Shown in pieces: positions 36,115-45,849 of a DNA stretch of 64,000 nucleotides. Origin of the DNA: Candidatus Poribacteria bacterium (GTDB lineage Bacteria; Poribacteria; WGA-4E; GCA-2687025). The DNA is taken from contig JABGQA010000134.1 of the NCBI GenBank assembly GCA_018644665.1, forward strand, positions 35,301-99,300, in the 5' to 3' direction. Each line of letters opens with the position of its first letter. The stretch's first letter is position 1. The notes beneath the pieces were generated by a model. The model had not been told where the DNA came from, did no database searches, and saw only the letters and a list, made by a program, of their open reading frames with translations. The position numbers and the translations under genes are program-made.

Positions 36115-38583
36115 TCAGAGCAGGCTCATGGGATCGGCGTCGACGATGATGGTCGCCCTGCCCTTTGGGTACCTGTCGAGGGCGGCGCGCGCGAGCGAGC
36201 GCGCATCGTCCGCGTCCACGCTGCAGAGCAGAAGGTGCCATCGGTACTGACCGCGCACACGCGACATCGGAGCCGGAGCCGGCCCCTTCGCGATCACGGA
36301 ATCCCACCGCGTATCCTCGCCGCGCAGAGACTCGACGATGTCCGCCAGCCGTCGCCCCGACTCTATCACGTCCTGCTCGTCCTCGCCCCTGAGCAGCAGT
36401 CTCACTGCCCGAAGATACGGCGGGTACCCATACTCCTCGCGCTGCGCGAGTTCCTGTTCGCTGAACGAGTCGTAGTCGTGGTTCGACGCCGCTACGATGC
36501 TGTAGTGATCCGGCTGGTACGTCTGGAACACGACCTCTCCGCCTCGGGAACTGCGCCCCGAACGCCCTGCGACCTGTGTCAGCAGGTTGAACGACCGTTC
36601 GGGCGCGCGGAAGTCGGGCAGGTAGAGCGTCGTGTCCGCGAGTATCACGCCCACGAGCGTCACGTTGGGGAAGTCGAGTCCCTTGGCGATCATCTGCGTG
36701 CCGACGAGAATGTCGGTCTCTTGATCGCGGTACGCCTCCAGTATCTCGCCGTGGGAGCCCTTGCGCGTCGTCGTGTCGGCATCCATCCGTGCTACACGTG
36801 CTTCCGGGAACATCGCGCGCGCGGCCTCCTCGACCTGCTGCGTGCCGAGACCGAGATGGCGTATGCGATGGCTCGCACATTCGGCGCACGTGTCCGGTGG
36901 CTTCCGCACGTGTCCGCAGTGGTGGCACAGCAGCAATGCCTGCCGGCGGTGGAACGTCAGGCTGACGTGGCAGTCCTCGCACGCCTCGACGTGTCCGCAG
37001 TCCCGACAGAAGACGTACGTCGAGTGGCCACGGCGGTTCAGGAACAGGATCACCTGCTCGTCCCGCGACAGGGACTTCTCGATGCCTTCCTGCAACCGGG
37101 CCGAGAAGATCGTCGCGTTCCCCAGTTGCAGTTCCTCGCGCATGTCCACGATGTGCACGGTGGGCATGGCGATGTCCAGCACGCGCGTCGGCATGCGCAG
37201 GAGCCGATCGTGACCTGTGCGGACACGGTAGAGGCTCTCCAACGCCGGCGTGGCAGAGCCCAACACCAGGGGCGCTCCCGCCATGTCGGCGCGCCGTCGG
37301 GCCACCTCGCGGGCGTGGTACCGGGGCGCGGGTTCGTCCTGCTTGTACGTCGACTCGTGCTCTTCGTCGACGATCACGATGCCTAGGTCTGTGACGGGCG
37401 CAAACACGGCCGACCGCGGCCCGACGACGATGTCCGCCTCGCGTCGACGGATGCGCTGCCATTCGTCGTACCGCTCGCCGCCCGACAGCCGCGAATGCAG
37501 CACGGCGACGCGGCGGCCCAGGCGCTGTATCAGGCGCGTGACCGTCTGCGGGGTCAGGGCGATTTCCGGCACCAGGACCAGCGCCGACCTGCCCGAGTCG
37601 AGCACAGGCTGCATCGCCTGCATGTACACTTCCGTCTTCCCACTGCCGGTGACGCCGTGTAGAAGGAACGTCTCGTGCGACCCGGATCGGGTCGCGGCGC
37701 CGATCGCGGACACAGCGGCCGATTGGTCGGGGTTGAGCGCCAGCGGCGTCGTGCTCAGGTCCAGTCCGTCGCTGTCGTCCGCGTAGGAGCCCCGGTATTC
37801 CTCGGTTTCCTCGATGGCTACCAGACCCTTCGACTCCAGGGAACGCATCGTCGCGTGGCCGGCTCCGGTCTCACGGACGATTTGCGCGACCGGCGCAGCC
37901 GCGTCCATGCGGCAAAGGAACTGGAGCGCAAGTGCTTGTTTCGGCGCCCGCGCGCGGAGGGTCTCGATCTTCTCCACCGTCTCGCCAGGCGTGTGGGTCA
38001 GCGAAGCGGTCAGGACGCGTCGCGGCCCCGAGCCCCGGCCGAACTCATGCTCGACCCGAACGAGACCGCGGGCGGCCAGCGTCGCCAACGGAGAGTGCAC
38101 GGCCGATCCAGGCACAAGCGCTCGCAACCGGTTGACCGTCTGCCCGTCACGCTGGTGAAGCGCCCGCAGAATCGCGTGCTGCAAGGGCGCCCGTGACGAG
38201 AGGCCTTCCAACGCATCGGCGTCCAGGCCCTCTGCCAGCCACACCCGCCGTCGAGCGGTGACCCGCAACCCGCCCGGGATCGCGGCTGCCAACGCTTCGC
38301 CCCACGACGCGAGGTACTCGTCGCCGACCCAGCGGCATAGCTCCAACATGGCGTCCGAGAAGAACGGCTCGCCGTCGAGCGCGTCCAGCAGCGGACGGAT
38401 GCGCTGCGCCTCCGGTGGGAGGTCGTCGCGGAGACCGACGATGACGCCCTCGAGCTTCTGCGGCCCGAACGGCGCGAGCGCCCGGCTTCCCCGCTGAGCA
38501 TTCGCCGCCAGGTCATCCGGGATCGCGTACGTGAACTCCTGCTGCATCGGCAGGGGCAACGCGACTTCGGCGTACTGCGGCAT
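36115..38583 (-). CDS. priA: Primosomal replication helicase PriA
   Basis: An 822-residue superfamily-2 helicase that reloads the replisome at stalled forks. Walker A GVTGSGKT is at residues 310-317 and the DEEH box at 406-409. Zinc-binding cysteine pairs lie at 526/529, 535/538, 553/556 and 566/569, the complete set. The N-terminal 3'-DNA-binding domain begins MPQYAEVALPLPMQQEFTY. Downstream motifs include MIAKGLDFPNVTLVGV and VAGRSGRSSRGGEVV. Length is typical. The HAD gene follows after 50 bp and may share the transcript. Confidence 0.97.
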   Translation of the reverse strand: MPQYAEVALPLPMQQEFTYAIPDDLAANAQRGSRALAPFGPQKLEGVIVGLRDDLPPEAQRIRPLLDALDGEPFFSDAMLELCRWVGDEYLASWGEALAAAIPGGLRVTARRRVWLAEGLDADALEGLSSRAPLQHAILRALHQRDGQTVNRLRALVPGSAVHSPLATLAARGLVRVEHEFGRGSGPRRVLTASLTHTPGETVEKIETLRARAPKQALALQFLCRMDAAAPVAQIVRETGAGHATMRSLESKGLVAIEETEEYRGSYADDSDGLDLSTTPLALNPDQSAAVSAIGAATRSGSHETFLLHGVTGSGKTEVYMQAMQPVLDSGRSALVLVPEIALTPQTVTRLIQRLGRRVAVLHSRLSGGERYDEWQRIRRREADIVVGPRSAVFAPVTDLGIVIVDEEHESTYKQDEPAPRYHAREVARRRADMAGAPLVLGSATPALESLYRVRTGHDRLLRMPTRVLDIAMPTVHIVDMREELQLGNATIFSARLQEGIEKSLSRDEQVILFLNRRGHSTYVFCRDCGHVEACEDCHVSLTFHRRQALLLCHHCGHVRKPPDTCAECASHRIRHLGLGTQQVEEAARAMFPEARVARMDADTTTRKGSHGEILEAYRDQETDILVGTQMIAKGLDFPNVTLVGVILADTTLYLPDFRAPERSFNLLTQVAGRSGRSSRGGEVVFQTYQPDHYSIVAASNHDYDSFSEQELAQREEYGYPPYLRAVRLLLRGEDEQDVIESGRRLADIVESLRGEDTRWDSVIAKGPAPAPMSRVRGQYRWHLLLCSVDADDARSLARAALDRYPKGRATIIVDADPMSLL

Positions 38584-38640
38584 GGGATCGTCTTCGCGGT
38601 TCGTCGGGTATGCGCGTGAGCGGACTGGGTGGCGGGATTG

Positions 38641-39411
38641 CTACGCGTCTGCGGTCTTGAGCCGCTCCAGCTCCGCCATCACGAGTTGCATGTCTTCCCA
38701 CACGTCGCGCTTGGAGCTTGCGTTGCGCAGGAGGAACGCTGGGTGGTACGTCGGCATTATCTGGATTCCCTCCCGCTCGTGGAAGCGGCCGCGGAGACGC
38801 GAGATGCGCTCCTGGGAATTCAGCAGGAACTGCGCGCCGAACGTGCCCAGCCCCACGATGATCCTCGGCTTCACCAGTTCGATCTGCCTCGCCAGATACG
38901 GCTTGCAGGCCTCGATCTCGTCCACCAGCGGGTTGCGGTTCTCCGGCGGACGGCACTTCAGCACGTTGCAGATGTACACGTCGTCCCGCGTGAGTTGCAT
39001 CGCCTCGATGATCTTCGTCAGCAACTGCCCCGCGCGCCCGACGAACGGTAGGCCCTGTAGGTCCTCGTCGTGGTCCGGAGCCTCGCCGACGAACATCAGG
39101 TCCGCGTCAGGACTCCCCGACCCGAACGCCACGTTGGTGCGCGTGTGGCACAGATCGCATCGTGTGCAGCCCGACGCCTTCTGAGCCAACTCCTCGTGCG
39201 CGAGGGATGCGAAGGGGTTCTCTTCGCCAGGCATGTTCAGGAAGCCCTGACCGGAATTGTCCGAAGCCACGGATCCCTCCTCCGGGATGGACGACTGCGC
39301 GAACGGAGACGGCCCCGTCGACCGAGAGAGCGGGATACCCAACGCCAACTGCGCTTCAGCGCGGCGCCGGAGCGTGGCCGCAATGCGAGACAGTTCGGTA
39401 TATGCGTCCAT
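38641..39411 (-). CDS. Type-4 uracil-DNA glycosylase (Fe-S)
   Basis: A 256-residue base-excision repair enzyme removing uracil from DNA. The four Fe-S cysteines are C82 and C85 (GCTRCDLC), C153 (LKCRPP) and C169 (EACKPY). The catalytic region is VGEAPDHDEDLQG at 108-120, which differs from the usual GEAPGxxED. The C-terminal motif MPTYHPAFLLR is at 219-229. The N-terminal 70 residues are a low-conservation tail of a kind found in several members. Start is as the first ATG in frame; a shorter start is possible. Confidence 0.92.
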   Translation of the reverse strand: MDAYTELSRIAATLRRRAEAQLALGIPLSRSTGPSPFAQSSIPEEGSVASDNSGQGFLNMPGEENPFASLAHEELAQKASGCTRCDLCHTRTNVAFGSGSPDADLMFVGEAPDHDEDLQGLPFVGRAGQLLTKIIEAMQLTRDDVYICNVLKCRPPENRNPLVDEIEACKPYLARQIELVKPRIIVGLGTFGAQFLLNSQERISRLRGRFHEREGIQIMPTYHPAFLLRNASSKRDVWEDMQLVMAELERLKTADA

Positions 39412-39468
39412 CGGGCGCGGTTCCGACGCTGGAAGGCCGATGCCGGTGGAGACTCGGGCCGCGTTGGC

Positions 39469-40524
39469 CTAACGGGGCATATCGGCAAGCAGTTTCTTGA
39501 ACCGCTCGATCCGGTCCACGGGCGACGGATCGACGCCGTTGAGCAGCGCGAGATAGTAGCTCGTGAAGTCCCCGAGTATGAGCAGAGAGAAGATGCGCGC
39601 CATCCGGGAGACTCCCTCCGACGAGACCGTCGTCACGCCGGCCGCGCCGCCCTCCGCGGTGAGTAGCTTCTCGGTGAGGTCCAGCCGCTGTCCAACGCGC
39701 TTGTGCTCGTCCTTGTCGCGGAGGAACAGCACGTGCATGTTGCTGATGGACTCCGCCGGGTGCTGCCAGCCGACGATCTCGTTGTGGTTCATCTCGGGCA
39801 GCAGGTTGTAGTGCAGGAGCATGTTGGCGTTCTCGTTGATCTGCGTCTGCCAACGCATCACCGCCGCCCCAACGTGGCTCGACGCGTAGAGCACGGGCAT
39901 CTTGCCCTCGAGCGTGTACGCCAGCCGGGCCGCCTCGCCGTCCTCTCGGCCGTAGGACTCTGCCTTGCTTGCCAGCATCGTCGCCGTCTCTTCGCCGTCT
40001 GCCCGCAGCCTGTCGGCGGACAGATAACCGAGACGCGCCAGAGCCGTCAGGACGGGCGTGAACAGGTACAGCACCCCGCATCTAGGCTGGAGCCCGCCGG
40101 GAATGGCGATATGCGAGAGGCCGCGTTCACGGCAGATGCGGAGCAGCTCGCCGCCGGTCGTCATGCAGAGCAGCTTGGCGCCGGCCTTGTGGGCCTGCTC
40201 CACGACTGACAGCGTCTCTTCCGTGTTGCCGGAGTAGCTCGCCGCTATGACAAGCGTGTCCGGCCCAACGAACGTCGGGAGTTCGTAGCCACGGTTCGCG
40301 ATGACCGGAATGCCGAGTTCATCGCCGACGGTCGCCTGCAGCAGGTCGCCGCCGATCGCTGAGCCGCCCATGCCGCCCCAGACGATCTGCCGCGCGCCGC
40401 GGAGGTCATCGTTCAGGTCGACGCCTTCGGCGATCTCGGTCGCGTGTCTCCAGTGGCGTCCGAGGGCCTGGAGATCCCCAAGCATCTTGCTCTCGTCAAG
40501 CACCCGCATGGCTTCGAAGTTCAT
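39469..40524 (-). CDS. Bifunctional phosphoglucose/phosphomannose isomerase
   Basis: A 351-residue SIS-domain enzyme of the PGI/PMI family that interconverts glucose-6-, fructose-6- and mannose-6-phosphate. The glycine-rich SIS loop GMGGSAIGGDLL, ASYSGNTEETL and the C-terminal NHNEIVGWQHP match the family. It begins at an ATG overlapping the stop of the PTS EIIA-like gene by 4 bp. Such overlap suggests coupled synthesis and possibly control by phosphorylation state. Confidence 0.93.
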   Translation of the reverse strand: MNFEAMRVLDESKMLGDLQALGRHWRHATEIAEGVDLNDDLRGARQIVWGGMGGSAIGGDLLQATVGDELGIPVIANRGYELPTFVGPDTLVIAASYSGNTEETLSVVEQAHKAGAKLLCMTTGGELLRICRERGLSHIAIPGGLQPRCGVLYLFTPVLTALARLGYLSADRLRADGEETATMLASKAESYGREDGEAARLAYTLEGKMPVLYASSHVGAAVMRWQTQINENANMLLHYNLLPEMNHNEIVGWQHPAESISNMHVLFLRDKDEHKRVGQRLDLTEKLLTAEGGAAGVTTVSSEGVSRMARIFSLLILGDFTSYYLALLNGVDPSPVDRIERFKKLLADMPR

Positions 40525-41015
40525 AGTCTTCTCTCACATTCCTGGCGCGCCAGCCAATCGTAGACCTGCTCGGACTCTTCGAGCGGCGGAGTATCCCGCT
40601 CTCCCTCCGCCGAGGAGAGCAGCCGCGCGGCGTTCGCCAGGTTTTGTACGTGTGCGTCACGTTCAGTCATTGGGTACAGAAGCATCAGAACGAAATGGGT
40701 GGGAGACCCATCGGTGGACTGGAAGTCCACGCCGTTGGGAAAGAACCCGAGCGTGCCGATTTCGCGAGGGGCGGCGTCCCAGACGCCGTGTGGTATCGCG
40801 CAGCCGTGGCCGAGGCCTGTGCTGGCGCGCCGCTCGCGATCGTACACGGCGTTCAGCGCGGACTCACGTTGCTCGTGCGCAACCCCGCCTGCGTCGACGC
40901 ACAGGTCGACCAGTTGCCGGATGGCATCCCACTTGTCCACGGCGGAGTCCGCGACCAATACGCGGCTCGGCTCCACTAGGCCGTGGAGGACCGGTCCCGG
41001 TTCGTTGTCGGCCAT
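40521..41015 (-). CDS. PTS EIIA-like (fructose/PtsN type) phosphorelay domain
   Basis: A 164-residue single EIIA domain. The phosphorylation site is H76 in GHGCAIPHGVWD, and the surrounding FVLMLLYPMTERDAHVQNLA pattern matches the fructose/mannitol and nitrogen-type EIIA family. The last 25 residues form a charged tail. No EIIB, EIIC, HPr or Enzyme I is in the window, which favours a regulatory PtsN-like role over sugar transport. Directly upstream of, and overlapping, the isomerase gene. Confidence 0.85.
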   Translation of the reverse strand: MADNEPGPVLHGLVEPSRVLVADSAVDKWDAIRQLVDLCVDAGGVAHEQRESALNAVYDRERRASTGLGHGCAIPHGVWDAAPREIGTLGFFPNGVDFQSTDGSPTHFVLMLLYPMTERDAHVQNLANAARLLSSAEGERDTPPLEESEQVYDWLARQECERRL

Positions 41016-41064
41016 GTCTCCTGCGCCGTATCGCGTCGCCGGAGTTCCCGAGCACGTCGTCGCC

Positions 41065-42297
41065 TCAGCCGGCAGCCGATGCGTTCCGCGACGACGTAGC
41101 GAGCGACGTATCGGCGTCCTGGTCGGGATCGCGCCATACGCCGTCCTGTCTCAACAAGGATAGCAACTCCGCGACCCCTTGGTCTTGCGGAATGCCCTGC
41201 TTTACCACTTCGCGCCCACGATAGAGCGCGATAGATCCGCCGCCCTTGCCGACATATCCGTAGTCGGCGTCCGCCATTTCGCCGGGCCCGTTGACGATGC
41301 AGCCCATAACGGCGATGTCCAGCCCGACAAGGTGTTGCGTCGCCGCGCGCACCTCGGACAGAACAGTGGGCAGATCGAACTGCGTCCGCCCACACGACGG
41401 GCAGGCGATATATTCCACTGTCGTCTTCCGCAGGCCAAGGCCCTGAAGTATCTCGAAGCAGACGGGAATCTCTTCGACCGGGTCTTCGGTGAGGGACACC
41501 CGGATCGTGTCGCCCAGTCCAGCAGCCAGCAAAGAGCCTATCCCGATCGACGACTTAACGCGCGCATACTGGCCGTCTCCCGCCTCGGTGACCCCGAGGT
41601 GCAGCGGCATGCGCAGCCCTTCGGCGTCCGCCATCTCCGCGAACAGGCGGTTCGCCGCCATCATGATCGGCACGCGTGACGCCTTCAGCGACACGACGAT
41701 GTCGCGGTAGTCGTGCGCCTCGCAGATGCGCAGATACTCCAGCGCCGAATGCGCCATCCCCTCCGGCGTGTCCCCGTACATCACCATCAGCCGTTCCGAC
41801 AGCGACCCGTGGTTGACGCCCACGCGCATCGCGGCGCCGGTCTCCTTGCACGCCGTGAGCACGGGCAGCAGGTTCTTCTCGATCTCGTCGAGTTCCTCGC
41901 GAACCTCGGCCGGGGAGTAGTCCACGGAACGCCCCTGCGGCTTGCGATAGACGAACAGCCCGGGGTTGATGCGCACCTTGTCCACGACGCGCGCCACTTC
42001 GACCGCGATGGGCGACCCCTGATGGTGCACATCCGCGACGATAGGGACCGAGATGTTCTCGCGCGCGAGAGACGCCTTGATCTCCGCCGTAGCGCGCGCG
42101 GCCGCCATCGTAGGCACGGTGACGCGCACGATCTCACACCCGACATCGACGAGCCGCGCCACGGCGCGGACGCACGCGTCGACGTCACAGGTGTCTTCGG
42201 TGATCATCGACTGCACGCGCACCGGTTCGGCGCTTCCGATGCCCACATCGCCGACGCGCACGGTGCGCGTCAATCGTCGGGGGGCGAGAAGATCCAT
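41065..42297 (-). CDS. ispG: 4-hydroxy-3-methylbut-2-enyl diphosphate synthase
   Basis: This 410-residue radical-free Fe-S enzyme carries out the penultimate step of the MEP isoprenoid pathway. Its [4Fe-4S] ligands are C299 and C302 (IACPSCGRT), C333 (MGCIVNGPGE) and glutamate E340. The TIM-barrel half contains VQSMITEDTCDVD and INPGLFVYRKP. It is the last gene of the leftward dxr-rseP-ispG block. The last 20 residues are a non-conserved tail. Confidence 0.96.
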   Translation of the reverse strand: MDLLAPRRLTRTVRVGDVGIGSAEPVRVQSMITEDTCDVDACVRAVARLVDVGCEIVRVTVPTMAAARATAEIKASLARENISVPIVADVHHQGSPIAVEVARVVDKVRINPGLFVYRKPQGRSVDYSPAEVREELDEIEKNLLPVLTACKETGAAMRVGVNHGSLSERLMVMYGDTPEGMAHSALEYLRICEAHDYRDIVVSLKASRVPIMMAANRLFAEMADAEGLRMPLHLGVTEAGDGQYARVKSSIGIGSLLAAGLGDTIRVSLTEDPVEEIPVCFEILQGLGLRKTTVEYIACPSCGRTQFDLPTVLSEVRAATQHLVGLDIAVMGCIVNGPGEMADADYGYVGKGGGSIALYRGREVVKQGIPQDQGVAELLSLLRQDGVWRDPDQDADTSLATSSRNASAAG

Positions 42298-42357
42298 CGC
42301 GCTAAGCTTGCTTCCTATGGGCGTCGTGTGTGGGGAGCGTCGCCGGCCGAAGACTCA

Positions 42358-44208
42358 CTACCAGTATACGAGGTCTTTCAGCGTGACGAGCGCAAATAGA
42401 CCGATGAGCAGGACGACGCTCACTTGCTGAATGGCGACCTGCCACTTCAGGTCCATTGGGCGACCGCGGACGCCCTCGAAAGCGAAGAACGCCAACTGTC
42501 CACCGTCCGCGATGGGTATCGGCAGCAGGTTCACGATGGCGAGGTTCACGCTGATGAGCGCCATCAGGTAGAAGATCGACAGGAACGTGTCCCACGACCA
42601 TCCGCCGCGCGCCAGCGTCTTCTGAGTGATGTTCACGATGCCGACCGGCCCGCTGATGTATCGCACCGATACCTCGCCCACGATGAGCCGCTTCAGCAGC
42701 GACATCATCTGGTCCACCGCCGCGACGGTCATCTCCGTGCCCTTGCCCAAGGCACCGACGGGGCCATACCGCTCGAGCGAAGGTTCCGCCATGCCGATGG
42801 TTAGAGCCGCGCCGGTCTCGGCGTCCAACATCTCCAACTGCTCGGCGATCGTCACGGCGCCGACGGTGAGGTAGCCATTGCCGTCGGAGAAGTTCGACCT
42901 CAGCGTCAACCCGGGCGCCACGAGATGGCCGTCGTGCCATCGCACCGGCGTCTCGACGTCAACCGCGCGCGTCCACTTCGCGAACAGCAGTCGCGAGCGA
43001 TGCTCGAACGTCAGACGGATCGACGCCTCGACGGGCGACGCGTCTCGCAATACGTCGCGCACCTCGTCGTATGCCTGGATGGACGTGCCGTTGACGGCCT
43101 TGAGGCTGTCGCCCAGGCGGAGCTTCTTCACGGCAGGGAAACGCTTGCCGTCCACGCCCGCCACGACGACGGTCATTTCCGTGGCAGCTGCGACCTCCGC
43201 CGTCGAGCCGTCCTCGCCCTCGAACTTAAACACGGCCTCTTCGGTCGGCGATGCGAGGATCATCCGGCGCGCGTCCTCCAGCGTGCGTACCGCCACGCCG
43301 TCTATCGCCACCAGAGCGTCGCCCATTTCGATATCTGGCGATGGCGACACCGCCGCCAGCACGCGCGTCCTGACCCTCACGGATCGCTCTACGCCCGAGT
43401 CCAGCCCGAGCAGCACGTCGCGCGCCCCGCCTTCCTCCGCGATGTCATGGAATAGCGAATAGCCGTATGCCGGTCGACCGTCGAAGCTCGTGATCGGATG
43501 CGCGCCGTCGTCGTCGACTACCACGAGGGGCTGCGACGCCGCGATACCCACGCGCCCGATGGTCATCTTCCCGCGTAGCACAGGCCGCGGGGTCACCGGC
43601 ACGTCGCGCGAGACGCCGTCGCGCTCTACGCGCAACACCGTCGGCTTGTCGGGGCGGATCATCACCTCGTGCGTGAAGTCCTCCCACGTCGGCACGTCGC
43701 GACCGTCTACGGCGGTAATCAGATCGCCCGGTAGAATCCCTGCTTCGGCCGCGGGAGACCGGTAGCTCGGATTCTCCCAATACGTCGTCTGCTGCTCTTC
43801 CGTGTCGATGACGTCCCCGACGGGCGGCATGCTCTTGTCGGGTAGTCCGTACATCGCGAGGAACGCGAACACCAGCACGCCCAGCACGAGATTGCTCAGC
43901 GGCCCGGCGGCGACGACCACCGCGCGCCTCCATATGGCCGATTGATGGAAGTCGCCTTCCAGGCGGCCGTCCTCGTCCTCGGAGTACTCCCCGGGGAACT
44001 TCACGTATCCGCCCGCGGGAATCACCGCGAGCCGATACTCCGTAGTCCCGTGCGTGAACTTGATCAGCGCGGGCCCAAAGCCGATCGAGAACACCTCCGC
44101 GTGAATCCCCACCGCCTTGCCGGCGAGGAAATGCGCCAACTCGTGGATGAAGATCAGGAAGCTCAGGAAGAAGAGCGCGATCGGAATGCTGAACACGTTC
44201 TCGAACAT
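42358..44208 (-). CDS. rseP: Site-2 zinc metalloprotease with PDZ domains (RseP type)
   Basis: This 616-residue inner-membrane protease cuts anti-sigma or other single-pass proteins within the membrane. The zinc motif HELAH is at residues 22-26 (IFIHELAHFLAGK); the second metal motif LLPIPIADGGQ lies near 565. Between them are at least two, probably three, PDZ-like domains (AEAGILPGDLITAVDG; MGDALVAIDGVAVRTLED; RLGDSLKAVNGTSIQA), making it about 160 residues longer than E. coli RseP. It sits between dxr and ispG, a common order. Confidence 0.92.
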   Translation of the reverse strand: MFENVFSIPIALFFLSFLIFIHELAHFLAGKAVGIHAEVFSIGFGPALIKFTHGTTEYRLAVIPAGGYVKFPGEYSEDEDGRLEGDFHQSAIWRRAVVVAAGPLSNLVLGVLVFAFLAMYGLPDKSMPPVGDVIDTEEQQTTYWENPSYRSPAAEAGILPGDLITAVDGRDVPTWEDFTHEVMIRPDKPTVLRVERDGVSRDVPVTPRPVLRGKMTIGRVGIAASQPLVVVDDDGAHPITSFDGRPAYGYSLFHDIAEEGGARDVLLGLDSGVERSVRVRTRVLAAVSPSPDIEMGDALVAIDGVAVRTLEDARRMILASPTEEAVFKFEGEDGSTAEVAAATEMTVVVAGVDGKRFPAVKKLRLGDSLKAVNGTSIQAYDEVRDVLRDASPVEASIRLTFEHRSRLLFAKWTRAVDVETPVRWHDGHLVAPGLTLRSNFSDGNGYLTVGAVTIAEQLEMLDAETGAALTIGMAEPSLERYGPVGALGKGTEMTVAAVDQMMSLLKRLIVGEVSVRYISGPVGIVNITQKTLARGGWSWDTFLSIFYLMALISVNLAIVNLLPIPIADGGQLAFFAFEGVRGRPMDLKWQVAIQQVSVVLLIGLFALVTLKDLVYW

Positions 44209-44217
44209 GCCTGTCCC

Positions 44218-45429
44218 TCAAGTCGGGCGTGGCGCGGGGATTGCCTTTGAGTCTACGAAGGCCCGGGCGGCCTTCCGCGCCCACGCGTCCGCGTCGAGTA
44301 TCTCCGTCAGAGACGGACGCGCACACAATTCATGTTGCTGCATCGTCGCGTGGACGAGCAAGGGTATCTCATCGAAGCGGATCTCACGCGCAAGGAACGC
44401 CGCCACCGCCACCTCGTCGGCGCCGCTCAGCACGGCCGGCATCGTGCCTCCGGCGGCCGCGGCGTCGAAGGCATAGCCCAGACACGGGAAGCGTTCCATG
44501 TCGGGCTCCTCGAACGTCAGGGACGCGGCCTCGACGAGGTCCAAGCGATCCGTGGGCGTCGGTAGCCGAGCCGGGTAGGTCAACGCGTACTGTATCGGCG
44601 TGCGCATGTCCGGCACGCCCAACTGCGCAATGACCGACCCATCCACGAACTCCACGTAGGAATGAACGATGCTCTGCGGGTGCACGACGACGCGGATGCG
44701 CTCAATGTCCACATCGAACAGCCACCGCGCCTCGATGACTTCAAGGCCCTTGTTGAGGAGCGTGGCCGAATCGATCGTGACCTTCGGGCCCATGTCCCAG
44801 TTGGGATGGTTCAGCGCCTCTTCTGGCGTGATGGCCGGGAACGCCTCCGCGGGGGTTTCCCGGAGCGGCCCGCCCGACGCCGTGAGGTAGATAGTGCGCA
44901 GGTCGCGCACTCCGTGAGCGTCTTGCAGACACTGGAATACGGCGCTGATCTCGCTGTCCACGGGCAGGATGCGCGCGCCGCTCTCCTTCGCGGCCGCCAT
45001 CACCAGCTCGCCCGCGAGGACGAGCACCTCTTTGTTCACGAAGGCGATGTCGATGCCCTGCCGAAGCGCTTCGAGCGTCGGGAGGATTCCGGCGCCGCCC
45101 ACGATGCCGGACAGCATGAGGTCGACGCCCGGCCAGGTCGCAGCGGCGATGACGCCGTCCAAGCCGCCGACCACCTCAATCGCCTCGGACGTCAGCCGCG
45201 ACTTCAGCTCAGCGGCGGCATCGACGTCGCGCATGGCGACGATCTCGGGACGGAACTGCCGGGCCTGCCGCTCGACTGCGTCGACGCTCGTGTTCGCAGC
45301 GAGCGCGACGACGTCGAACGCGTCGGGATGCGCGTCCACGACGCTCAACGTGCTGACGCCGATCGAACCCGTGCTCCCGAGGAGAGCGATGCGTTTCGCG
45401 CGGCCGTTGGCTTGTTGTGATGACGGCAA
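44218..45429 (-). CDS. dxr: 1-deoxy-D-xylulose-5-phosphate reductoisomerase
   Basis: A 403-residue NADPH-dependent enzyme making MEP in the isoprenoid pathway. The nucleotide loop GSTGSIG is at residues 18-24; the metal/substrate motif VDSEISAVFQ and the flexible loop region NWDMGPKVTIDSATLLNKGL are complete. HPQSIVHSYVEF and DMRTPIQYAL are also typical. It is the first gene of the leftward block with rseP and ispG; the intergenic gap to rseP is only 9 bp. Confidence 0.97.
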   Translation of the reverse strand: MPSSQQANGRAKRIALLGSTGSIGVSTLSVVDAHPDAFDVVALAANTSVDAVERQARQFRPEIVAMRDVDAAAELKSRLTSEAIEVVGGLDGVIAAATWPGVDLMLSGIVGGAGILPTLEALRQGIDIAFVNKEVLVLAGELVMAAAKESGARILPVDSEISAVFQCLQDAHGVRDLRTIYLTASGGPLRETPAEAFPAITPEEALNHPNWDMGPKVTIDSATLLNKGLEVIEARWLFDVDIERIRVVVHPQSIVHSYVEFVDGSVIAQLGVPDMRTPIQYALTYPARLPTPTDRLDLVEAASLTFEEPDMERFPCLGYAFDAAAAGGTMPAVLSGADEVAVAAFLAREIRFDEIPLLVHATMQQHELCARPSLTEILDADAWARKAARAFVDSKAIPAPRPT

Positions 45430-45588
45430 GGCTGATGATCCAGGGAAAGACGAGCGCTAGCGCCAATGGTAAGGCGCCGGAAGCGTGATTGCGAACGCCC
45501 ACCCACCGTGACTTGCCCGCGACTCCCACCGGGCCTATGCTCGACGAACGCGGCACGCGTCGTCACTCCGAACGCCAATGGAGACCCT

Positions 45589-45822
45589 ATGGGCGCCCTG
45601 TGGAAGGCCATCGTCGTGCCCGCGGGCTGCATGTTCGCGGCCATCACCTTCCTCTTCACGCTTCTACTCGTCAAGATCCTCTGGGCGTGGACCGTGCCGG
45701 ACCTGTTCCCGCGCGCCGTCTCGGAGGGGTACGTCGCCGCGTCCCTCTCGTGGATGACGGCGCTGAAGGTGGCTCTCTTCGTCGGCGTATTGGCCGGCGT
45801 TTCGGGAGCCAAGAAGGGCTAG
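45589..45822 (+). CDS. Small two-span membrane protein
   Basis: A 77-residue protein. I chose the ATG giving MGALWKAIVV because the 41 codons upstream look non-coding and GGAGA is 4 nt away. Two hydrophobic spans (CMFAAITFLFTLLLVKILWA and LKVALFVGVLAGVSG) flank a short amphipathic loop. The family is not recognised and no motif suggests a function. It is 27 bp ahead of the large fusion gene and probably cotranscribed with it. Confidence 0.5.
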   Translation: MGALWKAIVVPAGCMFAAITFLFTLLLVKILWAWTVPDLFPRAVSEGYVAASLSWMTALKVALFVGVLAGVSGAKKG

Positions 45823-45849
45823 GCCCGACCAGGGTGGAGGGAACGACAC

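Noticed and set aside
36065..37462. A long N-terminal extension of the HAD phosphatase
   Set aside because: It lies entirely within priA on the same strand in another frame; the HAD family starts just before its nucleophile motif.
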